Below are positions 22,479-30,763 of a stretch of 33,676 bases of DNA, one piece after another. The stretch comes from an uncultured Alphaproteobacteria bacterium (GTDB lineage: Bacteria > Pseudomonadota > Alphaproteobacteria > RF32 > CAG-239): the NCBI GenBank assembly GCA_947630965.1, contig CANRJO010000010.1, positions 1-33,676 on the forward strand, written 5' to 3'. The position numbers were made by a program, and so were the translations under genes. Below the pieces are notes generated by a model. That model saw only the letters and a program-made list of their open reading frames with translations, did no database searches and had not been told where the DNA came from. Numbering within the stretch: position 1 is the first letter of the stretch; every line of letters starts with the position of its first letter.

Positions 22479-23191
22479 TTTCGCACCTCAAAGACCTTAA
22501 AACTTTTTTTCAAATAAGCGTTCAATTCGGCATCCTCCACCAAATCAGTACACATGGAATCGGTGGTTGACTTATCGGTTGGTACAGGGCGATATTTTTG
22601 AATGTAATACTTTTTCACGCCCGCTTTTTGAAGTGTCTCGGCAATCTGATATATATCTTCTTTAGAAAGCATACGCGGATCGCAAGTTGTGCGGCACTCA
22701 AAATGAACCCCGCTTTGAATTAAGAGCTCCAAGCTTTCCTGAACCTTTTGAACATCGGCAATGCCGCCCGTGATTTGCTTATAACGTTCTTTTTCAAGCG
22801 GCGCTTTAATATCAAGCCCCACCCAATCAAGCAACGGTAAAACCTTCAAAAGCGCGTCAGGACGATACCCGCCGGTATGCAACCCTACAGCATAACCCAA
22901 ATCCTTAACCGCTGAAACAGCCTCATATAACCCATTATGCACCAAAGGCTCACCGCCCGAAAAAACCACGCCGTCCAGAACGTTACGGCGCTTTTTCAAA
23001 AAGGCGAGAAACTTTTCAAAAGTCCAGTCGCTTTCAGGCTGCGCGCCAATTTTTTGAAGTGATGTATTGTAACAAAACGGACACCGCCACGGACACCCTT
23101 GTAAAAAGGCAACAGCGGCTATTTTATCAGGAAAATCGACGATGCTGAATTGCTCAACATCGCCGATGATAATGGAGTAATTTTCATCCAT
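22475..23191 (-). CDS. nrdG: Anaerobic ribonucleotide reductase activating enzyme
   Basis: This 238-aa radical-SAM enzyme installs the glycyl radical on class III ribonucleotide reductase. The CxxxCxxC cluster motif is C33, C37 and C40 (GCPWRCPFC). The SAM-binding GGE segment is FSGGEPL (78-83). It is longer than E. coli NrdG and resembles the longer NrdG form. It follows the small glycyl-radical-domain gene by 6 bp, and its stop overlaps the HD gene start. Confidence 0.93.
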   Translation of the reverse strand: MDENYSIIIGDVEQFSIVDFPDKIAAVAFLQGCPWRCPFCYNTSLQKIGAQPESDWTFEKFLAFLKKRRNVLDGVVFSGGEPLVHNGLYEAVSAVKDLGYAVGLHTGGYRPDALLKVLPLLDWVGLDIKAPLEKERYKQITGGIADVQKVQESLELLIQSGVHFECRTTCDPRMLSKEDIYQIAETLQKAGVKKYYIQKYRPVPTDKSTTDSMCTDLVEDAELNAYLKKSFKVFEVRK

Positions 23192-23197
23192 TGAAGA

Positions 23198-23404
23198 TTA
23201 TTCAGCAGCAACAGCCAAATTTTCATTCATAACGCGGACTGCTTTTTCTTCACAGAAGCAAACGCGTGAATAATATTCCGACTTTTTACCTCTGTTGAAT
23301 TCGGAGACCGGACGGTGATAACCCATCACGCGTGTCCAAACTTCGCAAGGCTGACGTTCGGAATCGGCTAATTTGATGTCGTTGATGTTATAAACTTCTG
23401 TCAT
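23198..23404 (-). CDS. nrdD: Stand-alone glycyl-radical domain of class III ribonucleotide reductase
   Basis: This 68-aa protein contains CEVWTRVMGYHRPVSEFN followed by RGKKSEYYSRV. In full-length NrdD this segment forms the C-terminal domain that carries the radical glycine; here that is G28 in RVMGY. The large NrdD next to it ends after its zinc motif and lacks the segment. The small gene has its own AAGGAG and ATG, 28 bp after the nrdD stop, so it is a separate protein and not a simple frameshift remnant. It should dock on NrdD and be activated by NrdG, which is encoded next. Confidence 0.85.
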   Translation of the reverse strand: MTEVYNINDIKLADSERQPCEVWTRVMGYHRPVSEFNRGKKSEYYSRVCFCEEKAVRVMNENLAVAAE

Positions 23405-23432
23405 TTTTGTTCTCCTTATAAATAATTTGTTG

Positions 23433-25490
23433 TTAAGCTACGTTTTGGGCCTTAAGAGCCTTAATTTTCTCTGCCTTTTTCTCCTCATCGCAGATGGGGC
23501 AGAATTTGTGTTCACCATTCAAATAGCCATGTTTCGGGCAAATTGAGAAGGTGGGTGTAATGGTAATATAGGGCAACCGATAGTTGGTCAAAACGCGTTT
23601 GACCAAGTCGCGGCAGACCTTAGCCGATGAAATACGTTGGCTCATATAAAGGTGGAGCACTGTGCCGCCTGTGTACTTTGTTTGCAATGTGGATTGCTTG
23701 TCCAAAGCCTCAAACGGGTCATCGGTATAGCCGACCGGCAGTTGTGAAGAATTTGTATAATACGGATCTTCTTTTGTACCGGCCTGAATAATATCTTTAA
23801 AGCGTTTTTTATCTTCACGGGCAAAACGATATGTCGCACTCTCAGCAGGTGTTGCCTCAAGGTTGTACATATGCCCTGTTTCTTCTTGGATCTTGACCAT
23901 TTTGGCGCGGATATAATCCAAGAACTTCACGGCAAAAGCTTGTCCCCATTCATCAGCAATGTCATGCTCATCGTTTGTGAAGTTGCGGATCATTTCATTA
24001 ATGCCGTTCACGCCAATGGTTGAAAAGTGGTTGCGCAACGTGCCGAGATAACGCTTTGTGAAGGGGAACAAACCGTTATCAATCAGGCGTTCAATAACCT
24101 TGCGCTTGATTTCCAAAGATGTGCGTGCAATGTTCATCAGCTCATCAATGCGGCCAAACAAACCCGCCTCGTCGCCTTTGTAAACATATCCCAAGCGCGC
24201 GCAGTTAAACGTCACCACGCCAACCGAACCTGTTTGTTCCGCCGAGCCGAACAAGCCGTTGCCTTTAGCTAAAAGCTCACGCAAGTCAAGTTGCAGACGG
24301 CAGCACATAGAGCGGATTTGTCCCGGTTTCAAAACCGAATTAATAAAGTTTTGGAAATAAGGCAAGCCGTATTTGGCAGTCATTTCAAACAAAAGCTCGG
24401 TGTTTTCATCTTCCCACGGAAAATCAGGCGTCATATTATATGTCGGGATCGGGAAAGTAAACGGCCGACCTTTAATATCGCCATGCATCATCACGGTAAT
24501 GTAGGCTTTGTTAATCATTGCCATTTCTTCTTTTAAGTCGCCGTAAGTAAAGGGTTGTTCTTCGCCGGCAATAATGGGGTGCTTATCGCGCAAATCCTCA
24601 GGGCAAACCCAATCAAACGTAAAGTTTGTAAACGGTGTTTGCGAACCCCAACGGGAAGGAACATTCAAGTTATAAATCAGCTCCTGCATAGATTGCTCAA
24701 CTTGCTGATAAGAAAGGTTATCTTTGCGGATATAAGGCGCAAGATATGTGTCAACGGATGAAAACGCCTGCGCGCCCGCCCACTCGTTTTGAAGGGTTCC
24801 CATAAAGTTTACCATTTGCCCCACAGCGGCGGAAAGGTGCTTTGCCGGACCGGCTTCAATCTTGCCTGGAACGCCGTTAAAGCCCTCGTGCAAGAGGTTT
24901 TTCAAAGACCAGCCCGCGCAATAAGCCGCCAACATATCCAAGTCATGAATATGAATATCGCCGTTGCGGTGCGCCTCGCCGACTTCTGCCGGATAAACAT
25001 GCGAAAGCCAATAGTTAGCCGTCACTTTACCGGAAACGTTTAAGATTAAGCCGCCGTTAGAATAACCTTGGTTCGCATTGGCATTCACGCGCCAATCCAA
25101 GCGCTCCAAATATTCGTTAATAGAACTTTCCACGTCAACCATTACTTTTTTATCAGCGCGCATGCGGTTGCGTTGATCGCGGTAGAGGATGTAAGCTTTC
25201 GCGGTTTGGAAATAGTTATCCGAAATTAAAACCTGCTCCACAATATCTTGTATGCTTTCAATTTCAGGAATAGACTCGGCAAATTTATGCTCCAAAACTT
25301 TCATGACTTTAGCGGTTAAGAGCCAAGCTTCCTGCTCGCCAAACTCGCCCGTTGAAATACCTGCCTTTAAGATGGCATTATAAATCTTGGAGCTGTCAAA
25401 AGGCGCTAAAGTACCATCACGCTTGGTCACATGTTCAATTTGAACCTTGTCGTTTTTGAAGTTCGGAGTTTCAATTTGTTGATCGGCCAT
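23433..25490 (-). CDS. nrdD: Anaerobic ribonucleoside-triphosphate reductase, large part (lacks glycyl-radical tail)
   Basis: This 685-aa protein reduces ribonucleotides to deoxyribonucleotides without oxygen. It has an N-terminal ATP cone (about residues 17-107) for allosteric control and the catalytic barrel, including RSMCCRLQLD. The C-terminal zinc site is ICPKHG (C651, H654) and CPIC (C664, C667). The protein stops 18 residues after this site, where family members continue into the RVxGY glycyl-radical motif; that motif is in the next gene (23198-23404). GAGGA precedes ATG 25490. A pair of NrdR-box-like palindromes lies upstream. No aerobic class I or class II enzyme is in the window. 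Confidence 0.93.
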   Translation of the reverse strand: MADQQIETPNFKNDKVQIEHVTKRDGTLAPFDSSKIYNAILKAGISTGEFGEQEAWLLTAKVMKVLEHKFAESIPEIESIQDIVEQVLISDNYFQTAKAYILYRDQRNRMRADKKVMVDVESSINEYLERLDWRVNANANQGYSNGGLILNVSGKVTANYWLSHVYPAEVGEAHRNGDIHIHDLDMLAAYCAGWSLKNLLHEGFNGVPGKIEAGPAKHLSAAVGQMVNFMGTLQNEWAGAQAFSSVDTYLAPYIRKDNLSYQQVEQSMQELIYNLNVPSRWGSQTPFTNFTFDWVCPEDLRDKHPIIAGEEQPFTYGDLKEEMAMINKAYITVMMHGDIKGRPFTFPIPTYNMTPDFPWEDENTELLFEMTAKYGLPYFQNFINSVLKPGQIRSMCCRLQLDLRELLAKGNGLFGSAEQTGSVGVVTFNCARLGYVYKGDEAGLFGRIDELMNIARTSLEIKRKVIERLIDNGLFPFTKRYLGTLRNHFSTIGVNGINEMIRNFTNDEHDIADEWGQAFAVKFLDYIRAKMVKIQEETGHMYNLEATPAESATYRFAREDKKRFKDIIQAGTKEDPYYTNSSQLPVGYTDDPFEALDKQSTLQTKYTGGTVLHLYMSQRISSAKVCRDLVKRVLTNYRLPYITITPTFSICPKHGYLNGEHKFCPICDEEKKAEKIKALKAQNVA

Positions 25491-25548
25491 TTCTTTTTTT
25501 CCTCTTTTTTTAATGTTTAATCTGTTCTCGCGAAAGTTGTCATAACAT

Positions 25549-25595
25549 ACAACATCTAGTGTTAAAAAAAGTTTAACAAACTACATATTGTAGAA
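25549..25595 (-). promoter_or_regulatory. Candidate NrdR box pair upstream of nrdD
   Basis: Two imperfect palindromes, AACATCTAGTGTT (25551-25563) and CTACATATTGTAG (25581-25593), have centres 30 bp apart, about three helical turns. NrdR boxes are AT-rich palindromes (ACA...TGT type) found as such pairs ahead of ribonucleotide reductase genes. Repression of nrdD by NrdR when ATP/dATP is sufficient would be expected. Confidence 0.5.
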
Positions 25596-25956
25596 ATTTT
25601 TTAAAACATCGTTTTTTTCGGTTTGCATTTAATCTATCAAAAACGATAAAATTTGCTCAACAATAAAAAGGTTAAAAAAGTTTAAATTCCGCCTATCTGA
25701 TTAAAATTACGCATTAAAAATTTTTTCCACAAGTGGATAAATTTCTTAACAAAACATGTTTTTAATTTTATCAAGAGTTTAGGCTTAACTATTTGATTTA
25801 TTATGATTTTTCAAGTCTGGAATACAACTTAAATAAGAATGCTTATGAAAATACAACCACGGGGTACGAATATTGTATGACCGACTCGCGACAGAAATAA
25901 ATTTCAGGATTCGATTTTGCTTTGAAAAAAATAACGCCTTTTTGAATGCGTTAAAA
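25596..25956. other. AT-rich intergenic region without recognisable gene
   Basis: About 360 bp of strongly AT-rich sequence lies between the nrdD control region and cassette C. It contains a palindrome TCCAC-AA-GTGGA (25727-25738) resembling two overlapping, imperfect DnaA boxes. A hairpin TAACGC/GCGTTA (about 25932-25953) is flanked by A-runs and would act as a terminator only on the minus strand. The one minus-strand ORF here (25785-26000) crosses that terminator and has no family resemblance, so I do not call it. Confidence 0.4.
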
Positions 25957-26053
25957 AAAAGGTACCTTAAAAAAGTGGGCTTGTCAATAATAAAAATCAA
26001 GCAGAATCAAGGTTCTAAAATTTTAAAAAGTGTTGCATTTTAAGGTACCTTTA
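25957..26053 (+). promoter_or_regulatory. GGTACC-bounded upstream cassette of gene C
   Basis: GGTACC occurs at 25961-25966 and 26044-26049, 83 bp apart, as in cassette B. The interior 25981-26049 is identical over 69 bp to cassette B. The outer flanks are reversed relative to cassette A: an A-run is distal here, and TTTAAATTGCTAT (26050-26062) is gene-proximal, whereas in A the matching ATAGCAATTTAAA is distal. TTGTCA (25981-25986) could be a -35. It lies about 165 bp from the gene because another repeat intervenes. Confidence 0.65.
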
Positions 26054-26080
26054 AATTGCTATGGTTCGACAGCCGCTGTA

Positions 26081-26181
26081 CGTCATCCTGAGCTTTGGCG
26101 CGGTAGCGCCATTCGCGAAGGATCCAGGAGAAATATAGCTAATTTGTTTGTCCTGGACTCTTCGCTATGCTCAGAGTGACG
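26081..26181 (+). repeat. Interspersed palindromic element in the leader of gene C
   Basis: The outer arms CGTCATCCTGAGC (26081-26093) and GCTCAGAGTGACG (26169-26181) pair with few mismatches. The inner arms GAAGGATCCAGGA (26117-26129) and TCCTGGACTCTTC (26151-26163) also pair. The left side has its own hairpin GGCGC-GGTA-GCGCC (26097-26110). It separates the upstream cassette from the start codon of gene C and is absent from genes A and B, so it looks inserted. The reading frame open into it (from ATG 26167) is accidental. Confidence 0.75.
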
Positions 26182-26217
26182 GACGGAGTTGGTTGCAAGT
26201 TTAGAGAGGAAAATAAA

Positions 26218-27240
26218 ATGCGATACTTGTTGTTTTTGTTGGGTTTGTTGTTTGCAAATGTGGCACAGGCGATTGATTGTGAAAAAGTGCCTGATTGTGA
26301 AGAATTAGGTTATTCCAAAGCGGAAGATTCGAATTGTGCAGATAATGGTTATATGTTCTGCCCGTTTGACCGTGAGTATAAAAAATGCGTGCAATATAAT
26401 TGTGCCAAGTTAGGCTTTACCGAAGATGACAAATCGTCATGGTGTGGCAAAATTGTGAAATGTAAAGGCAATCAAAAATTTACGGCTTGCAAAGCGCTTT
26501 GTGAAATCGGCGATGTTTATTATGCAGACGGGACCTGTGGTTATGTTCAAGATTATGACAACACTAAAACCCCTGTCGGCATCGTATTTTACACCTATGA
26601 TGAGGGGCGTCATGGCAAAGTCATCAGTTTGCATCATTTAACTTTTGATGAAAATTTTAACTTTAACCCCGAAAATCCTTTTGGGCAAAAAATGATTCAG
26701 GCTTCTGTCAAATCTCCAGACACAACCTTACCTTTGACACCTTATCCTTCTCATGAAGCGATTATAGCCGTGTTAAAAAATAACGAGCGTTCGGCCTACG
26801 CCGGCAAAGAAAACACGCAAATTTTGTGGGAAAATTCTGCCGCTTTGATGGTTAAAGATTTTTATCCGCTTAATGTTGCCTCTTCAAATCCTATAACTGG
26901 GCAAGGAAAATGGTTTTTGCCGTCTGTTGGCGAATTTCTGATGCTTTGGAATCCGGATACAAGTCAGCTCATAATCAAAAATAACCATACTATTCAGGGC
27001 GTAGCTCCAGAAACCGATCCCATCATCCGAAATCAAGTTGACGCTTCCCTAAAAGTGCTTAAAACTAGGGGCGTTCAGGTTTCATTACTTTTATCTCCAA
27101 GCAATTATTATTGGACCTCTACTTATAGAGATGATGCCTCACACCTTTTGTATGCATTTGCGATTAATACTAATACGGGACATATTGGATATGATGGCAT
27201 GGCTGCTCAAAAACCGATACGTGTGATGCTTGATTTTTAA
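26218..27240 (+). CDS. Secreted Cys-rich protein, family member C
   Basis: This 340-aa protein has a signal peptide (MRYLLFLLGLLFANVAQA, then IDC). The Cys-rich module, with CADNGYMFCPFDREYKKC, is followed by the region TPVGIVFYTYDEGRHGKVISL, identical to member B. The C-terminal domain has GKWFLPSVGEFLMLW, YYWTSTYRD and the end KPIRVMLDF, a DUF1566/C-type-lectin-like pattern (inference). It lacks the two-cysteine insertion (NCTYPKG ... NKFC) that member B has before this domain. ATG 26218 has GAGAGGA 7 bases upstream; the ORF extends to 26167, but only through the inserted palindromic repeat. The C-terminal third is clearly diverged from B. Confidence 0.87.
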   Translation: MRYLLFLLGLLFANVAQAIDCEKVPDCEELGYSKAEDSNCADNGYMFCPFDREYKKCVQYNCAKLGFTEDDKSSWCGKIVKCKGNQKFTACKALCEIGDVYYADGTCGYVQDYDNTKTPVGIVFYTYDEGRHGKVISLHHLTFDENFNFNPENPFGQKMIQASVKSPDTTLPLTPYPSHEAIIAVLKNNERSAYAGKENTQILWENSAALMVKDFYPLNVASSNPITGQGKWFLPSVGEFLMLWNPDTSQLIIKNNHTIQGVAPETDPIIRNQVDASLKVLKTRGVQVSLLLSPSNYYWTSTYRDDASHLLYAFAINTNTGHIGYDGMAAQKPIRVMLDF

Positions 27241-27290
27241 GGCACATACATGCCTCAAGGATGATAATGAGGTAAAAAAAAGCAAAAAAA

Positions 27291-27337
27291 GAAGGTTTGG
27301 AATTCTAACATATTGAATTTCAAACCTTCGATTTTTT
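27291..27337. terminator. Bidirectional terminator between gene C and pnp
   Basis: A 15-bp stem with one G-T pair (27291-27305 with 27315-27329) has a 9-nt loop. A T-run follows on the plus strand (27332-27337), and the A-run at 27284-27290 supplies a T-run for minus-strand transcripts from pnp. Confidence 0.9.
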
Positions 27338-27352
27338 GCGATGAGATGCCTG

Positions 27353-29473
27353 TTAGACCTCTTTCTCTTCACCTGTTTCTTGATCAACCCGTTTGGCTGA
27401 AAGTTTCCACTTGCCGCGGTTATCCACGCCAAGGCACTTCACCCAAATGGAATCGCCTTCTTTGTAGAAGTCAGAAACAGAGGCGATGCGCTCGTCTTTC
27501 ACTTCAGAAATATGCACTAAGCCTTCGGTAGAGCCAACAAAGCGGACAAATGCGCCAAAGTCCATAATCTTGGTAATAACGCCCTTGTAAATTGCTCCCG
27601 GTTCAGGCTCTGCAACAATATCTAACACCATTTTGAGCGCGGCTTCGCCGTCTTCTTTCTTGACAGAGGCAATTTTGACAATGCCGTCATCGGAAATGTC
27701 AATCTTGGTGTTCGTCTTTTCAATGATTTCGCGGATAACTTTGCCGCCTGTGCCAATCACTTCGCGGATTTTATCAACCGGAATCTTGAGCGAGATAATA
27801 CGCGGCGCTAAATCAGACACTTTTTCACGCGGCGCGGCAATCGCTTTTGCCATTTCGCCCAAGATGTGAATGCGCCCCTCATGCGCTTGCGCCAAGGCGT
27901 TTTTCATAATCTCTTTGGTGATAGATGTGATTTTGATATCCATTTGCAAGGCTGTCACACCGTCAGAAGTACCGGCAACCTTAAAGTCCATGTCGCCAAG
28001 GTGGTCTTCATCGCCTAAAATATCGGTCAAAATCGCCACACGGCCGTCATCTTCCTTGATTAAGCCCATAGCAATGCCCGCGACAGGCTTTTTCATCGGG
28101 ACGCCAGCGGCTTCTAATGAAAGTGTTGTGCCGCAAACGGTTGCCATGGAAGAAGAACCGTTGGATTCCATAATATCCGAAACAACGCGGATGGAATAAG
28201 GGAATTTTTCCTTATCAGAGGGCATCATTGGATGAATAGCGCGCCAAGCCAGTTTGCCGTGACCGATTTCACGACGCCCCGGGGTGCCTAAACGACCACA
28301 TTCGCCAACCGAAAACGGCGGAAAGTTGTAATAAAGCATAAAGTCTTGCTTGTATTCGTTCATTAAGCCGTCAACAATTTGTGCGTCGTCTTCCGTGCCA
28401 AGCGTTGTTACAACCAAAGCCTGCGTTTCGCCACGCGTAAAGAGCGCTGAGCCGTGCGTGGTGGGCAAAACATCTACTTCGCAACTAATTGGGCGGACGG
28501 TTTTGGTATCGCGCCCGTCAATGCGGCGACCTGTTGTCAAAACTTTTTCACGCATGGTCTTGTGCATTAACTTTTCAATCACATCAGGAGCCAAGCGGGT
28601 TTCAACCTCATTTTCAGGATCAACTGTGGCTTTCACTTCTTCGGCAAGCTTGCCTAAAATGTCGCCACGTTTGAGTTTATCGGTTTCCGTGAAGGCTTCT
28701 TCATACTTTTTGCCGAAATCTTTCTCCACACGGGCAAAAAGTGTGTCAAACTCAGGCGGAAAAGCGGGCGCTTCCCAATCAGGTTTGCCGGCTTGCTTTT
28801 TGAGTTCGTTAATCATCTGAATAACAGGCTGAAAACTCTCAAAACCAAACATCACGGCATTAAGCATTGTTTCTTCCGAGAGTTCGTTTGCCTCAGATTC
28901 CACCATCAGCACACCTTCGGATGTACCAGCAACCGCCAATTCCAAATCAGACGATTTTCTTTGCTCCAAGGTTGGGTTTAAAATATATTGTCCGTCTTTG
29001 TAGCCGATTTTTGCTGCGCCAATCGGGCCCATAAACGGAATGCCCGAAACGGCCAAAGCCGCGGACGCCGCAATCATTGCCACAACATCAGAGTCATTTT
29101 CTTGGTCATGTGCAACGGTGGTGCAAACAATCTGTACTTCGTTTTTGAAAGCATCGGGGAAAAGCGGGCGAATCGGCCGATCAATGAGCCGTGAAATCAG
29201 CACTTCACGCTCGGAAGGCTTTCCCTCGCGTTTCATAAAGCCACCAGGAATTTTGCCCGTGGCATAATATTTTTCCTGATAATTAACCGTTAAAGGGAAG
29301 AAGTCTTGATCAGCGTTCACTTCTTTGGCGGCGCAAACTGTTGCCACCACTACTGTTTTGCCGTATGTTGCAACCACGGCGCCTTCTGCTTGACGGGCAA
29401 TTTTACCCGTTTCTAAAACCAACTTCCGACCGCCCCAATCCATTTCTTGGCGGTATTGTTTAAATTCAATCAT
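27353..29473 (-). CDS. pnp: Polyribonucleotide nucleotidyltransferase (PNPase)
   Basis: This 706-aa phosphorolytic 3'-5' exoribonuclease is a degradosome-type enzyme. It has two RNase PH-like domains (the second holds [12 protein letters not shown] and the acidic [11 protein letters not shown]). A KH domain follows ([16 protein letters not shown]), then a C-terminal S1 domain ([17 protein letters not shown]). Length is normal. AAAGG precedes ATG 29473. It follows rpsO, as in most proteobacteria. Confidence 0.97.
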   Translation of the reverse strand: MIEFKQYRQEMDWGGRKLVLETGKIARQAEGAVVATYGKTVVVATVCAAKEVNADQDFFPLTVNYQEKYYATGKIPGGFMKREGKPSEREVLISRLIDRPIRPLFPDAFKNEVQIVCTTVAHDQENDSDVVAMIAASAALAVSGIPFMGPIGAAKIGYKDGQYILNPTLEQRKSSDLELAVAGTSEGVLMVESEANELSEETMLNAVMFGFESFQPVIQMINELKKQAGKPDWEAPAFPPEFDTLFARVEKDFGKKYEEAFTETDKLKRGDILGKLAEEVKATVDPENEVETRLAPDVIEKLMHKTMREKVLTTGRRIDGRDTKTVRPISCEVDVLPTTHGSALFTRGETQALVVTTLGTEDDAQIVDGLMNEYKQDFMLYYNFPPFSVGECGRLGTPGRREIGHGKLAWRAIHPMMPSDKEKFPYSIRVVSDIMESNGSSSMATVCGTTLSLEAAGVPMKKPVAGIAMGLIKEDDGRVAILTDILGDEDHLGDMDFKVAGTSDGVTALQMDIKITSITKEIMKNALAQAHEGRIHILGEMAKAIAAPREKVSDLAPRIISLKIPVDKIREVIGTGGKVIREIIEKTNTKIDISDDGIVKIASVKKEDGEAALKMVLDIVAEPEPGAIYKGVITKIMDFGAFVRFVGSTEGLVHISEVKDERIASVSDFYKEGDSIWVKCLGVDNRGKWKLSAKRVDQETGEEKEV

Positions 29474-29507
29474 ATTTTCTACCTTTCTCTACTATCTTTA
29501 AACCTCA

Positions 29508-29565
29508 CCTGATTTTTAAAAATCAGGATTTTATGAAACTGCGGAGCCCTATGCCCCGCAGTTTC
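29508..29565 (-). promoter_or_regulatory. Two hairpins in the rpsO-pnp intergenic region
   Basis: GAAACTGCGG (29535-29544) pairs with CCGCAGTTTC (29556-29565), and 29508-29527 is a perfect 20-bp palindrome starting CCTGATTTTT. On the transcript the first hairpin follows rpsO and the second precedes pnp. In E. coli this position holds an rpsO terminator and an RNase III site through which PNPase controls itself; a similar role is inferred here. Confidence 0.6.
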
Positions 29566-29577
29566 CAAACCTGCTGA

Positions 29578-29847
29578 TTATTTACGCAGATCTAATTTTT
29601 TGATGATCGCTTTATAACGTTCTTCGCTCATTTTCTTTAAGTGATCAAGCAAGTGACGTCTGCGGCTGACCATTTTCATCAAACCTTGGCGGGAGTGCAG
29701 GTCTTTCTTGTGCACGTTAAAGTGCTCAATTAAGGCATTAATACGGTATGTCCAGATTGCAATTTGGACTTCCGGCGAACCTGTATCGCCAGGTTTTGTG
29801 CCATATTTGGCAACAATTTCTTGTTTTGTTTCATTTGTTATCGACAT
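29578..29847 (-). CDS. rpsO: Ribosomal protein uS15
   Basis: This 89-aa small-subunit protein binds 16S rRNA. The family motifs [22 protein letters not shown] and [11 protein letters not shown] are present. ATG 29847 was chosen because GAGGA lies 8 bases upstream and MSITNETK is the usual kind of start; ATG 29862 would add five residues. The first 17 bases overlap the end of truB, so translation is probably coupled. Confidence 0.97.
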   Translation of the reverse strand: MSITNETKQEIVAKYGTKPGDTGSPEVQIAIWTYRINALIEHFNVHKKDLHSRQGLMKMVSRRRHLLDHLKKMSEERYKAIIKKLDLRK

Positions 29848-30763
29848 CTTTTGTTTCCTCATTCATTAAGTTAAAAACACGAATCGGCGAAATTTTACGT
29901 TCGTCAACCCGAACAACCGCCACCAAACACTTCTCAAACATTGCCACCGCAAGAGGCTCATTTATGTTAAACCCTTTTGGCGAAAGGCTTTGCCCTTTTA
30001 AGAGTTTGGCAGCATCTTCTGCCGAAACGGCAATCACCGCGATGTCGCGCAGTGATGTCTCAACCGGCAAAAGAAACTTTTGTCGCTCATTTACATACAC
30101 TATTTTTTTTAAATTTTCCAGAAAAATCGTATCAGAAAGCGAAAAAATTGAGCATTTTGTACGCCTGAGCTCGCTCAAATGTCCGATGGTATTGAGTTTG
30201 AGCGCTATATCACGCCCCAAAGAGCGAATATACGTTCCTTTAGAGCAACGCACCTTGAAAGAAAACGAATCGGGGGAGAGTTTATCTATGAGCTCAAGGC
30301 TTTCAATTTCAACTTCGCGGGCGGGCATATCGGGTTCAAGACCGCGGCGCGCCAGATTATAAGCGCGTTCGCCGTTTATTTTAATGGCGGAATATTTGGG
30401 TGGTGTTTGCAAAATTTTGCCAATAAATTGTGGGAGAATCGCTAAAATCTCTTGCTTTGAAGGAATTTTTCCGCCGCTTGCAAGGACTTGCCCTTCCGAA
30501 TCGTCCGTATCTGTCTGAATGCCGAATTTAAGCACAAACTCATACTCTTTACTGCCGTTCATAACGTGCGCAATGAGCTTGGTTGCCTCGCCAAAAGCAA
30601 TGGGCAAAACACCTGTGGCAAAAGGGTCTAGCGTGCCGGCGTGCCCGTTTTTGTTGGCGTCTAGTAAAAAGCGCGTTTGGTTGACAACATCGGTTGAACC
30701 CATGCCGCGCGGTTTATCTATAATCAGCCAACCGTTAATGTTTTGGTGTTTCGTGCGCTTCAT
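29831..30763 (-). CDS. truB: tRNA pseudouridine-55 synthase
   Basis: This 310-aa enzyme makes pseudouridine 55 in the T-loop of tRNAs. The catalytic motif [12 protein letters not shown] contains nucleophile D46. IDKPRGMGS and the [12 protein letters not shown] segment are characteristic. It lies in the usual truB-rpsO-pnp order. Its start directly follows the stop of tetR, and rbfA, often upstream of truB, is absent. Confidence 0.96.
   Translation of the reverse strand: MKRTKHQNINGWLIIDKPRGMGSTDVVNQTRFLLDANKNGHAGTLDPFATGVLPIAFGEATKLIAHVMNGSKEYEFVLKFGIQTDTDDSEGQVLASGGKIPSKQEILAILPQFIGKILQTPPKYSAIKINGERAYNLARRGLEPDMPAREVEIESLELIDKLSPDSFSFKVRCSKGTYIRSLGRDIALKLNTIGHLSELRRTKCSIFSLSDTIFLENLKKIVYVNERQKFLLPVETSLRDIAVIAVSAEDAAKLLKGQSLSPKGFNINEPLAVAMFEKCLVAVVRVDERKISPIRVFNLMNEETKDVDNK

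Noticed and set aside
23404-23433. Frameshift splitting one nrdD gene
   Set aside because: The second ORF has its own ribosome binding site and a complete N-terminus, with an intergenic gap that cannot be joined by a single-base change.
25727-25738. Possible replication origin in the AT-rich region with DnaA-box-like palindrome
   Set aside because: Only two overlapping imperfect boxes are visible, and no origin-linked genes (dnaA, hemE, parAB) are nearby. A GC-skew plot would be needed.
25785-26000. 71-aa minus-strand ORF in the nrdD to gene C gap
   Set aside because: It overlaps cassette C and a minus-strand terminator-like hairpin, lacks a ribosome binding site and resembles no family.
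26167-26217. N-terminal extension of secreted protein C
   Set aside because: The extra codons come from the arm of a palindromic repeat. ATG 26218 has a good ribosome binding site and starts the signal peptide exactly as in A.
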